A stretch of 54,195 nucleotides of DNA from a virus. Of the stretch, positions 35,241 through 41,454 are shown piece by piece (positions within the stretch are counted from its first letter, which is position 1; the number at the start of each line of letters is the position of its first letter). The DNA is taken from IMG/VR virus record IMGVR_UViG_3300020201_000001, positions 1 to 54,195 of that record; one strand, 5' to 3'. A program made the position numbers and the translations under genes. The notes beneath the pieces are model-generated. The model saw only the letters and a list, made by a program, of their open reading frames with translations. It ran no database searches and had not been told where the DNA came from.

Positions 35241-35243
35241 TAT

Positions 35244-35251
35244 CAAATATA
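35244..35251 (-). promoter_or_regulatory. Possible minus-strand promoter -7 box for the gene at 34777-35073
   Basis: The minus strand reads TATATTTG, a perfect TAnnTTTG, about 170 bases upstream of the 35073 start. No good -33 TTTG is seen at the right distance, so this is weaker than the plus-strand site beside it. Confidence 0.3.
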
Positions 35252-35495
35252 TACTTTATTCTGTCTCACGCTTGTTATATCACTACACTATACTCTCTAT
35301 ACACATACATACATATATTAATTATATATATATCATATACTTATATACTTATATAGTTATACTTATATATATATATATTATTATTATTATATATACTTAC
35401 TTATATACTTACTTACTTACTTATTCATATACTTATTAACATATATAAATATAATTAGTATATATAGATAATAATGATTATTAAAGAATATCAAA

Positions 35496-35519
35496 GTGCG
35501 TGCGTGCGTGCGTGCGTGC
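35496..35519. repeat. GTGC tetranucleotide repeat (6 units)
   Basis: Six perfect tandem GTGC units, a strictly alternating purine-pyrimidine tract in an otherwise A/T-rich region. Such tracts can adopt left-handed DNA and are prone to slippage. Confidence 0.95.
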
Positions 35520-35557
35520 AATAATATTTAATACAAGATTCGGTGTTTATATCCATG

Positions 35558-35577
35558 TTATGCACAAGTTATCAACA
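35558..35577 (+). promoter_or_regulatory. Pair of DnaA-box-like sites
   Basis: TTATGCACA matches the TTATNCACA consensus exactly. TTATCAACA, two bases further on in the same orientation, differs from TTATCCACA at one position. They flank the AT-rich tract on its right side. Confidence 0.45.
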
Positions 35578-35603
35578 CAACTAACCATCTAACCAAACAA
35601 TAC

Positions 35604-35631
35604 AAAAAAAGAGTAGCATTTCTGCCACTCT
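35604..35631 (-). terminator. Minus-strand terminator after the 34-aa membrane protein gene
   Basis: On the minus strand AGAGTGGCA and TGCTACTCT form a 9-bp stem (one G-T pair) with a GAAA loop, followed by seven T. Separates the small gene from the candidate origin. Confidence 0.9.
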
Positions 35632-35634
35632 TAG

Positions 35635-35739
35635 TTATTTAGATAATCCTTCTGCTACAATTATAGTAAGCAAGAAGAATATATACGATACACAAAACAG
35701 TAAGAAACCTAATTGTGCTTTGCTGAAATACTTTAACAT
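35635..35739 (-). CDS. Small membrane protein (34 aa)
   Basis: ATG 35739 on the minus strand, preceded by GGAGTTATT (5-base spacing), and stop at 35635, with a strong terminator directly behind it. It has a basic N-terminus (MLKYFSKAQ) and one strongly hydrophobic segment (LGFLLFCVSYIFFLLTIIV), then a short polar tail. The good ribosome site and private terminator make it a convincing gene despite its size. Single-span early phage membrane peptides often act on the host envelope or exclude other phages, but the sequence does not show which. Confidence 0.7.
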   Translation of the reverse strand: MLKYFSKAQLGFLLFCVSYIFFLLTIIVAEGLSK

Positions 35740-35775
35740 AATAACTCCATGAATAGAGATGAATAAAAACTTATC

Positions 35776-35812
35776 AAAAAAAAGAACAGATGCCAAAATG
35801 ACATCTGCTCTT
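35776..35812 (-). terminator. Minus-strand terminator after the gene at 35819-36121
   Basis: On the minus strand AAGAGCAGATGTCA and TGGCATCTGTTCTT form a 14-bp stem (two G-T pairs) with a 3-base loop and a following eight-base T-run. Lies six bases after the stop. Confidence 0.92.
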
Positions 35813-35818
35813 TAATAA

Positions 35819-36121
35819 TTATAAGCCTGCTGCTATCATCCAGTCAGGTTTAAAATCTGGATTGATTAACACAACTGCTTCACACTCTTCTTTAGTACTA
35901 TAGACAGTATGAGTTTTCTTAGTGACTGTATAGCCAGCAAAAGTTTCAAAACTACATAGGAAATCATAGGCTTTTTGCTTGCCAGGATTAAATTGCAAAG
36001 CAGGTTTGCTTAATGCAATGTACAGTTCGCCATTCGATTTGTTTTCGTTTAGCGTGCCGCTGCTTAATAACAACTGCAATACTTCTTCTTGTGATTTAGA
36101 CACAACTTGAGACTTAGACAT
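35819..36121 (-). CDS. Hypothetical protein, paralogue of the gene at 34777-35073
   Basis: 100 aa. ATG 36121 has GGAG five bases upstream on the minus strand; a longer reading to 36175 would skip that site. Clear paralogue of the 98-aa protein at 34777-35073 over most of its length, including a QKAYDFL/QTAYNFL block and a TFAG-x3-TxKKxT block. It has its own strong terminator, and three iteron-like repeats lie within 170 bases upstream. The pair flanks the candidate origin, which would suit an origin- or DNA-binding protein; that is only a hint. Confidence 0.75.
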   Translation of the reverse strand: MSKSQVVSKSQEEVLQLLLSSGTLNENKSNGELYIALSKPALQFNPGKQKAYDFLCSFETFAGYTVTKKTHTVYSTKEECEAVVLINPDFKPDWMIAAGL

Positions 36122-36171
36122 AAAAACTCCGTAAATAAATAAATAATGGAGCAACGATACATTCGCTACTC

Positions 36172-36200
36172 CCAATAAACAGATAGTAAGAGACCAGACA
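36172..36200 (-). repeat. Iteron-like repeat, copy C
   Basis: Minus strand TGTCTGGTCTCTTACTATC followed by a TGTTTATTGG end. Same core (TGTCTGG ... CTCTT ... TTTATTG) as copies A and B, in the same orientation, 51-79 bases upstream of the 36121 start. Confidence 0.7.
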
Positions 36201-36220
36201 TTTGCATAGGTTCTATTCTA

Positions 36221-36246
36221 TCAATAAACAGTAAAGATCCCAGACA
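36221..36246 (-). repeat. Iteron-like repeat, copy B
   Basis: Minus strand TGTCTGGGATCTTTACTG followed by TTTATTGA. Shares 14 contiguous bases with copy A more than 1 kb away and the TGTTTATTG end with copy C, 46 bases away. Confidence 0.75.
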
Positions 36247-36264
36247 TTAGGATACTCTCTATAT

Positions 36265-36290
36265 TCAATGAATAGCAAAGAGTCCAAACA
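36265..36290 (-). repeat. Iteron-like repeat, copy D (degenerate)
   Basis: Minus strand TGTTTGGACTCTTTGCTATT followed by CATTGA. Matches the TGTCTGG-x-CTCTT-x(n)-ATTG layout with a few changes. Copies D, B and C are spaced about 44-46 bases apart (roughly four helical turns), all in one orientation. Confidence 0.55.
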
Positions 36291-36301
36291 ATAGCCCCCT
36301 C

Positions 36302-36375
36302 TATAGCGATAGCACGGGGTAGCACGAGTATGTCATATTACGAAGTAATATGGCATACGAAGTGGCATCGCTATA
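36302..36375. repeat. Long inverted repeat with internal hairpin 1
   Basis: Outer arms TATAGCGAT (36302-36310) and ATCGCTATA (36367-36375) pair perfectly. Nested inside are GTATG/CATAC and a perfect 8-bp hairpin CATATTAC-GAA-GTAATATG (36334-36352). The result is a long interrupted stem. No coding capacity. Confidence 0.8.
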
Positions 36376-36441
36376 CAGTTGTACGTAGTGGGATGCACAA
36401 CGAGTACGTCATATTGCGAAGCAATATGGCTTACGAAGTGG
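36325..36441. repeat. Direct repeat of a 41-base hairpin unit (36325-36365 and 36401-36441)
   Basis: The two 41-base units differ at only a few positions. Two of the differences fall at facing positions of the stem: TTAC/GTAA in unit 1 is TTGC/GCAA in unit 2, so pairing is kept by a compensatory change. Both have the same GAA loop. Conservation of pairing rather than sequence argues for a functional RNA or DNA hairpin. Confidence 0.8.
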
Positions 36442-36799
36442 GCTATGTGGTATAACGTAATACTGCCACTCCACTCCACATATCATTTTTAAATAGACCC
36501 TCCCTGATGAAGGACCCCCCCTACATAAACTTTTTTGTAAAAGTTCTCTGTGTACCCCCGCCAACATTTTGTGCTATTTTTTTTACATTATTTTTTAACG
36601 AAGGTATATGACTATGAGTAGGCAATAACATTCTAAGGCATTTTAAAGCCCGTGACAAGGTTTTAAATAGTTATGCAACAGTTTGTATGGCTTAGGATTA
36701 GGGGGTTCGTCTTGAGCTTCGCTCTTTGGGTTTGGTTTGTTTGTCTTGGGTTCTTTTCTTATTTTTGTAATTACACAAACTAATAGGAGTAAAAATGTA
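36442..36799 (+). other. Non-coding leader region upstream of the early gene array
   Basis: No gene. It contains further inverted repeats (ATGTGG near 36444 with CCACAT near 36475), a hairpin AACTTTT-TTGT-AAAAGTT (36528-36545), an unusually C-rich stretch (about 36508-36560) in an A/T-rich genome, and a G/T-rich tract at 36690-36750 just before the early promoter. Confidence 0.6.
36736..36767 (+). promoter_or_regulatory. Early promoter of Bacteroidetes type
   Basis: TTTG (36736-36739), a 20-base spacer, then TATTTTTG (36760-36767), a perfect TAnnTTTG. This fits the primary sigma factor promoter described for Bacteroidetes. Transcription should start near 36773, giving a leader of about 27 bases before the first gene. 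It probably drives the plus-strand array of small genes. Confidence 0.75.
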
Positions 36800-37372
36800 A
36801 TGAAGAAAGAACTAACGTTAACCGAGATAGTGGAGTTGTATTTGGCAAGCGGTGATACAGAAGAGTTTATGGCAAGGGTGAAGGATAGGATGAATGAGCC
36901 TGAACTTGAGCCTGAACCAGAATCTATACCTGAGCCTATTAATTATAGGGCAATGGTATATCCTAAAGTTGAGACACAGTATTGGTATATAGACCGTCGT
37001 AAAATTAAAGATTGTTTTTGGCTGAATGACGATGTTGACCAAGACCGCTTTCAAGACGGGAATTACTTTACCTCATGGAGCAAAGCAGAATTAGAATCTG
37101 ACTGGAGAATCTGGAACACACGAATTCTTAATACAATCGCTATACTAAACAAAGAAGATAATAATTGGGTGGCGGATTGGACAGATATAAGGCAAAATAA
37201 ATATACTCTTTGTTTATACGATGGCATTGATGCGTTTATTGCTGGAGTTTATAGTTCTTCACAATGTTGGAATAGCAATTGTTATTTGTCAGTTAAAGGG
37301 AAAGATAAACTACTTACGCTATACACACACACTGAACTCAAATTTTGGCTAACAAAGGAGAAATCACAATGA
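36800..37372 (+). CDS. FKFWLT-family protein (plus-strand member 1), first early gene
   Basis: 190 aa. AGGAG at 36785-36789 serves two overlapping starts: ATG 36795, which is followed at once by TAA, and ATG 36800, used for this gene. N-terminal module LTLTEIVELYLASGD ... DRMNEPE, a Pro/Glu linker, then the long-form family blocks: YPKVETQYWYIDRR, FQDGNYFTSWSKAE, WNTRILNTIAILNKED, NNWVADWTD, and LYTHTELKFWLTKE. Most similar to the member at 41451, which shares the N-terminal module and YWYIDRR. Directly downstream of the early promoter, so probably among the first proteins made. No enzymatic motif. Confidence 0.85.
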   Translation: MKKELTLTEIVELYLASGDTEEFMARVKDRMNEPELEPEPESIPEPINYRAMVYPKVETQYWYIDRRKIKDCFWLNDDVDQDRFQDGNYFTSWSKAELESDWRIWNTRILNTIAILNKEDNNWVADWTDIRQNKYTLCLYDGIDAFIAGVYSSSQCWNSNCYLSVKGKDKLLTLYTHTELKFWLTKEKSQ

Positions 37373-37896
37373 AACAATTTACAAAAGAAGAATTATGCGA
37401 AATGATGTTATCGGGTGTTGATAATTTGCTTGCTATGATTAATGATAGAATGAATGAGCCTGAAGTAATTGCCCATAAAGCATTAGTATACCCTGAAAAT
37501 TGTACAGAGTATTGGTATCTAAACAGTTACATAGTTCAGAAAAGTTCTTGGGATAATGATGATATGGACGCAGTCCGTTTCGAGATAGGCAATTACTTTG
37601 CAACAGAAAAAGAAGCTGATGCAGAATGGGAATGGAGATTGCTGAACACGAAAATTCTAAACACAATTGCACTGTTAAACAAAGAAGAAAATTGGGTGGC
37701 GGATTTTAGTGACGGCAAGCAAGTCAAATGGTATTTATCTTACAGTGAGGATAATGGCAATGTTGAGAATGGTTGCTGTTATAGCAAACACTCCCACGAA
37801 AAGAATAAGTATTTTTCTCATAATGTCTGCATAAAATTACTTACTATTTACACAGAAGAAGAGTTCAAATTCTGGTTAACAAGGGAAAAGGCATAA
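37369..37896 (+). CDS. FKFWLT-family protein (plus-strand member 2)
   Basis: 175 aa, ATG 37369 after AAAGGAGAAATCACA, overlapping the previous stop (ATGA). N-terminal MKQFTKEELCEMML ... DRMNEPE module, then YPENCTEYWYL, IGNYFATEKEAD, LNTKILNTIALLNKEENWVADF and LTIYTEEEFKFWLTREK. The second acid of the DW motif is present, but Trp is Phe (ADF). Unknown function. Confidence 0.85.
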   Translation: MKQFTKEELCEMMLSGVDNLLAMINDRMNEPEVIAHKALVYPENCTEYWYLNSYIVQKSSWDNDDMDAVRFEIGNYFATEKEADAEWEWRLLNTKILNTIALLNKEENWVADFSDGKQVKWYLSYSEDNGNVENGCCYSKHSHEKNKYFSHNVCIKLLTIYTEEEFKFWLTREKA

Positions 37897-38333
37897 TGAA
37901 AAAGAAAAAAACGAATTACAAAAAATTAGTTTATCCGAAAGAACTGACAAAGTATTATTATGTAGATGGCGGTGCTTTTAGTGCCGGTTGGGACAATCAG
38001 ACTATAGACAAAGACCGTTTCAATTCGGGTAATTATTTCTCCACGTGGGAAGAAGCAAAATTAGAAAATGACTGGCAAAAGTTGAATACGAAAATTCTAC
38101 GTTCAATTGCAGACATTAATAAAGAAGAAGGTTGGGTGGCAGACTGGAGTGACTACCACCAAAGAAAATGGTATATATGTTTAGAGGCTTATCGTTGGCA
38201 ACCTGACACCGATTGCGTAAGTAGGCACCGACATTACGAAACTAATCGTTATTTATCAGACGATGGGATTGATGAACTATGGGAACTATACACAACAGAA
38301 GAGTTCAAATTTTGGTTAATTAAGGAGAAATAA
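37896..38333 (+). CDS. FKFWLT-family protein (plus-strand member 3)
   Basis: 145 aa, coupled to the previous gene (TAATG). It lacks the N-terminal DRMNEPE module and starts with a Lys-rich stretch. Contains YPKELTKYYYV, FNSGNYFSTWEEAK, LNTKILRSIADINKEEGWVADWSD and LYTTEEFKFWLIKEK. Its LNTKILRSIA block is identical to that of the minus-strand member at 33759, linking the two arrays. Unknown function. Confidence 0.85.
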   Translation: MKKKKTNYKKLVYPKELTKYYYVDGGAFSAGWDNQTIDKDRFNSGNYFSTWEEAKLENDWQKLNTKILRSIADINKEEGWVADWSDYHQRKWYICLEAYRWQPDTDCVSRHRHYETNRYLSDDGIDELWELYTTEEFKFWLIKEK

Positions 38334-38334
38334 A

Positions 38335-38742
38335 ATGAAACAATTTACAAGAGAAGAATTGTACTATTTGAGAATGATAAATGTTGATGAAGCACTTGTC
38401 ATAATGAATGAACGAGTTACAAAACCAGTTGAATACATTGAACGAGGTGACGATGATAGAGGTGTACGAGCTCGTGCTTGGTATGAGATAAACATAGAAA
38501 TACTTAATTCAATCGCTATGGGTAACGAACAAGACAATTGGGTTATTGATTGGAAAAATGACGCACAACCCAAACATTATATGTATTGGGATTGGAAAAC
38601 AGACAAACTTGGCAGGCTTAATGACTGTACATTCCAGTCACGTAGCAACGACCTTTATTTTTCTGCGGATACATACGACAAGGTAACAAAGCTACATGCA
38701 ATGGGAGAGTTCAAATTTTGGTTAACTGAAGGAAAAGGATAA
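38335..38742 (+). CDS. FKFWLT-family protein (plus-strand member 4, divergent)
   Basis: 135 aa, ATG after AAGGAGAAATAAA. It starts with MKQFTREELYYL, nearly the same as member 2, but has lost the YPxxxxYW and GNYFxT blocks; in their place is a short acidic RGDDDRGV segment. It keeps ILNSIAMGNEQDNWVIDWKND and GEFKFWLTEGK. This looks like an internally deleted long form that is still open. Unknown function. Confidence 0.8.
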   Translation: MKQFTREELYYLRMINVDEALVIMNERVTKPVEYIERGDDDRGVRARAWYEINIEILNSIAMGNEQDNWVIDWKNDAQPKHYMYWDWKTDKLGRLNDCTFQSRSNDLYFSADTYDKVTKLHAMGEFKFWLTEGKG

Positions 38743-39299
38743 TGAAAGAATCAACAGAAGACCTCAAAGCTAAAGTATTAGAATTCAAAAAGCAAGAAGC
38801 AAAGTTGGAAAAAGAAATACTGGACAAAAGAGCTGTAATATTGGAATACGAAACGCACATACAGTCCGCAGAATATAAAACGGTGGTATATCCTAAAAAT
38901 CGCACAAAGTATTGGCATATATCCCACGCTTGTGTTGTGTACAGTAAATGGAGCGATACAATTACTGACAAAGACCGTTTCAATAAAGGTAATTACTTTG
39001 CAACTAAACAAGAAGCAGATTTGGCATACGAATGGCAAATATTGAATACGCAAATTCTCAACTCAATTGCAATGTTAAACGAAAAAGATCATTGGGTACT
39101 TGATAGGGAAGATCCCAATCAAAAGAGATGGTTTTTACGTTGGGATAACTGGGATGATTTCCTTTATGGCGAATGCGACGTTAACTCCCCACGTCGTGAG
39201 GATAATCATTATACGTCAAGGGCTGGGATTAAAATACTACGTACGCTACACACAGAAAAAGAATTCAAATTTTGGTTAACTAACAGGAAAAGATGGTGA
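38742..39299 (+). CDS. FKFWLT-family protein (plus-strand member 5, coiled-coil N-terminus)
   Basis: 185 aa, coupled (TAATG). Residues 3-45 form a charged coiled coil (LKAKVLEFKKQEAKLEKEIL), replacing the DRMNEPE module. Then YPKNRTKYWHI, FNKGNYFATKQEADLAYEW, LNTQILNSIAMLNEKDHWVLD and LHTEKEFKFWLTNRK. Here the DW motif is D-R-E-D, the most altered in the family. The coiled coil suggests this member oligomerises or binds a partner. Confidence 0.82.
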   Translation: MKESTEDLKAKVLEFKKQEAKLEKEILDKRAVILEYETHIQSAEYKTVVYPKNRTKYWHISHACVVYSKWSDTITDKDRFNKGNYFATKQEADLAYEWQILNTQILNSIAMLNEKDHWVLDREDPNQKRWFLRWDNWDDFLYGECDVNSPRREDNHYTSRAGIKILRTLHTEKEFKFWLTNRKRW

Positions 39300-39769
39300 A
39301 AGAATTAGATTCAACCTACAATCAATACATGTCTAAGTGGGAAAACTTTAAAGCAGGGGATAGTGATGAGTTTTACTTCCACGATAAAAAGACAAATCAA
39401 TTAGACTGTGTTGCAAGATTAAACGAAGATGATTGCTTTTTTAAGTTCAGTGGTGGTACATCAAATTTACTTGATGCCATAGCATACATTGAGGCAAACG
39501 GATCAACATCAGCAGAAAAACAAGAATACAATTTGGAGATAGATGTGAACGAAGAACCATTATCATTAGAGAAGTTTAAACTTAAAATCAAACGCTGGAA
39601 TAGTAGAGGCTTTATTGTGCAGTTCTTTTTAGCCAATGGTATGATTGTAGTTGCAAGACATAGACCGTATGGTATAGTAGAGTATAATGGAGCTTACCAA
39701 GCCTTTAACCAAATGACACCATTAGTTGAGGTATTGAAAACTCATTGGAGGAAAGATTGGGAAAAATAA
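39293..39769 (+). CDS. Hypothetical early protein
   Basis: 158 aa, overlapping the previous gene by 7 bases, with AGGAAAAG before the start. Not in the FKFWLT family. Two alpha/beta-looking halves with many acidic residues (AGDSDEFYFHD; RLNEDDCFFKFSGG) and a C-terminal helix ending HWRKDWEK. No motif recognised. Confidence 0.7.
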   Translation: MVKELDSTYNQYMSKWENFKAGDSDEFYFHDKKTNQLDCVARLNEDDCFFKFSGGTSNLLDAIAYIEANGSTSAEKQEYNLEIDVNEEPLSLEKFKLKIKRWNSRGFIVQFFLANGMIVVARHRPYGIVEYNGAYQAFNQMTPLVEVLKTHWRKDWEK

Positions 39770-39957
39770 TGTACACAGCAGAGTTAAAAGGAACGCTATT
39801 TGACTTTAGATCAGAACCGTGTGCAACAGAAGATGAAGCTGCGGCAATAGCTTTGGAAGTATTAGATGCGGCTGCATTATTATTGACACCAGAAGACTTT
39901 GCATTAATGAACTTAAAAGACAAGATTCAGCTTGTTAGTAGGAGTTACGTTGAGTAG
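39769..39957 (+). CDS. Small hypothetical protein (62 aa)
   Basis: Starts at ATG 39769, overlapping the previous stop (TAATG); an upstream in-frame start at 39745 lies inside the previous gene without a ribosome site. An acidic, Ala-rich helical protein (ATEDEAAAIALEVLDAAALLL). No family recognised. Confidence 0.6.
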   Translation: MYTAELKGTLFDFRSEPCATEDEAAAIALEVLDAAALLLTPEDFALMNLKDKIQLVSRSYVE

Positions 39958-40192
39958 GATTATCAAATATGTATGGCATAGGAAATATGGCGTAGGCGAA
40001 TTACTTGATGAACAAAAGTCCCGTATGCTTTGTCAAGTAGCATTCTTAAAACCACATAAGATTTATTTAATGAGTACGGAAACTGTGTATGGAATAGGAG
40101 ACTATGAAGATACAGATGAGAACAAAGAGTTAGCAATTAGGAAAGGTAAAAGATTTAAAAAACTATTAGGAGATGTTGAAGATGTTGACTAA
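39950..40192 (+). CDS. Small protein with VWHxxYGxG motif (copy 1)
   Basis: 80 aa starting at TTG 39950, with AGGAG at 39940-39944 five bases upstream; no ATG fits that site. It contains YVWHRKYGVGELL followed by a short strand-turn-strand pattern (QVAFLKPHKIYLM), like small SH3/Tudor-type barrels with an H-x-x-[YF]-G-x-G opening. The 53-aa protein at 42752 has the same opening (YVWHQSYGLG), so the two are probably related. The C-terminus is acidic. Function unknown. Confidence 0.6.
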   Translation: MSRIIKYVWHRKYGVGELLDEQKSRMLCQVAFLKPHKIYLMSTETVYGIGDYEDTDENKELAIRKGKRFKKLLGDVEDVD

Positions 40193-40661
40193 AATTAACA
40201 TAAGACTACCGGATGAATATGACGAAAATGACTGGATCACTGTAAAGTACATCATAGGTGAAAGCACGAGCTTACTTGTACTAACAAGTTGTAAGAACAA
40301 ACAAAGAGACCTTACCTTCACAGTAGGTGAATTGTTACCTGTTGAAACTAGTGCAGATTTAGTTAAGCAAGTAGTAGAGGCAGCGAATACAGTATTGCAG
40401 AATGGTAGATTAGCAGAGCTGACAGAGTATTTCAAAGCACAAGGATATGTTGATAGGATATGTGCCAGTAAAGCCATACAAGCTATGCTAAAATTATCGT
40501 ATATCAACATCATGAACTTCCCAGAGATACTTGACTGTACCTTCAGTAAGAATGACATGTTAGAGTATGCATCCTTTGTTAGTCAGAATCCAGATTATGA
40601 TTTGTATGATTACATTGATGTATATGAAAGAGTAAATTACAACAGGGCAGAACCATGGTAA
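40182..40661 (+). CDS. Hypothetical early protein
   Basis: 159 aa, ATG 40182 nine bases after AGGAG (40168-40172); the ATG at 40173 abuts that site and is too close. N-terminal beta-rich half (INIRLPDEYDE, TVKYIIGE, LLVLTSC), then a helical half with ANTVLQNGRLAELTEYFKAQG. No family recognised. Confidence 0.7.
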   Translation: MLTKINIRLPDEYDENDWITVKYIIGESTSLLVLTSCKNKQRDLTFTVGELLPVETSADLVKQVVEAANTVLQNGRLAELTEYFKAQGYVDRICASKAIQAMLKLSYINIMNFPEILDCTFSKNDMLEYASFVSQNPDYDLYDYIDVYERVNYNRAEPW

Positions 40662-41098
40662 ACAAAGAAAGTCTTTACAATAGAGTGTCAAGTAAATTCT
40701 GCCCTTATGGATCGTGGGACGTCGAAACAGCAATTGACCATTTAGAAACTGCTGGTTTAAACCCTGAAATACTTTACGACATTTGTGCTGATGCAGCAAT
40801 GAATTATGATGTGGTGATTGGGGACTTAGATTGTGTCGCAGAAGTTTATAGACATTTAACAAATATAGCGATTGATGAGTTGCAGTTGTGTACAGAGAAC
40901 TGGGGATGCCCAGAAGATGATTTAAATATTGCTGGTAATTATGTATGTACGTCTTTTGACGTTACAGATAAGACACTTGAAAAACTAAACGAACATTTAA
41001 ACCAGTTAGAAGATTTTGATATTGAAGCCATTAGCCCTGTCGTTAGGTGGCTTTTTGATGAGCTTGATTTTGAATACGAACCAAAGGAAACAGAATAA
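40655..41098 (+). CDS. Hypothetical acidic early protein, possible paralogue of 48658-49149
   Basis: 147 aa, overlaps the previous gene by 7 bases. Very acidic. Shares with the 163-aa protein at 48658 the layout [E/K]ILxx(I)... DLDxxAxVxxYL...AxDEL and a C-terminal W-[FL]-F-[DN]-E-[LI] block, so the two are probably distant duplicates. Two Trp-containing acidic helices, no enzymatic motif. Acidic early phage proteins are sometimes DNA mimics; nothing here proves that. Confidence 0.65.
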   Translation: MVNKESLYNRVSSKFCPYGSWDVETAIDHLETAGLNPEILYDICADAAMNYDVVIGDLDCVAEVYRHLTNIAIDELQLCTENWGCPEDDLNIAGNYVCTSFDVTDKTLEKLNEHLNQLEDFDIEAISPVVRWLFDELDFEYEPKETE

Positions 41099-41454
41099 TG
41101 AAATTAATTAAAAAACAACGCAAAATAAAGATTAGAGATTTTAATGTTGCAATTGCTACTTTGACAAAGGCAAGCGAAAAAACCGAATGGAAGAAATTAA
41201 ATAAGAAAATAAAAAAGTCTATTGTTTCGCTTAACAGAGATTGTGCGTGGGTTGTGGATTGGGATAACCTAAAGGAAATGAAAAACCTTGTTATTTGGGA
41301 ACATACAGCAAAATCGACAATAATATTTACTTGCACTGATAAACAATTCGTTGACGATTCGTATTATATGTGTGGAACAGCCGCTAACGAACTTTGCACA
41401 TTATACACGCAAGAAGAGTTCAAATTTTGGATTACTAAGGAGCGAACAAAATGA
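41098..41454 (+). CDS. FKFWLT-family protein (plus-strand member 6, short form)
   Basis: 118 aa, coupled (TAATG). A Lys-rich N-terminus, then WKKLNKKIKKSIVSLNRDCAWVVDWDN and LYTQEEFKFWITKE. Lacks the YPxxxxYW and GNYFxT blocks, so it is a C-terminal-module-only form. That these modules occur alone suggests the C-terminal part is the functional core of the family. Confidence 0.82.
   Translation: MKLIKKQRKIKIRDFNVAIATLTKASEKTEWKKLNKKIKKSIVSLNRDCAWVVDWDNLKEMKNLVIWEHTAKSTIIFTCTDKQFVDDSYYMCGTAANELCTLYTQEEFKFWITKERTK

Larger units (their letters stand above)
35252..35603. other. AT-rich non-coding region: candidate replication origin
   Basis: No gene on either strand. About 35270-35490 is almost pure A/T, with TATA and ACTT short repeats, ideal for strand opening. 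Next come six exact GTGC units (35496-35519), then TTATGCACA (35558-35566), which fits the DnaA box TTATNCACA, and TTATCAACA (35569-35577), one mismatch from TTATCCACA. An AT-rich unwinding stretch next to DnaA-type boxes is the layout of bacterial and plasmid origins. Confidence 0.5.

Noticed and set aside
35330-35460. Possible CRISPR-like array in the TATATACTT repeats
   Set aside because: The units are short, irregular A/T microsatellite with no unique spacers of constant length; no cas genes other than a Cas4-like recombination nuclease are present.
36690-36750. A tRNA-like GGGGGTTCG segment
   Set aside because: No cloverleaf arms pair around it; it lies just before the early promoter. 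No convincing tRNA was found anywhere in the window.
36442-36799. A protein gene in the leader region before 36800, including the in-frame extension to 36737
   Set aside because: The extension crosses the promoter itself and lacks a ribosome site; the rest has stops in all frames at short intervals.
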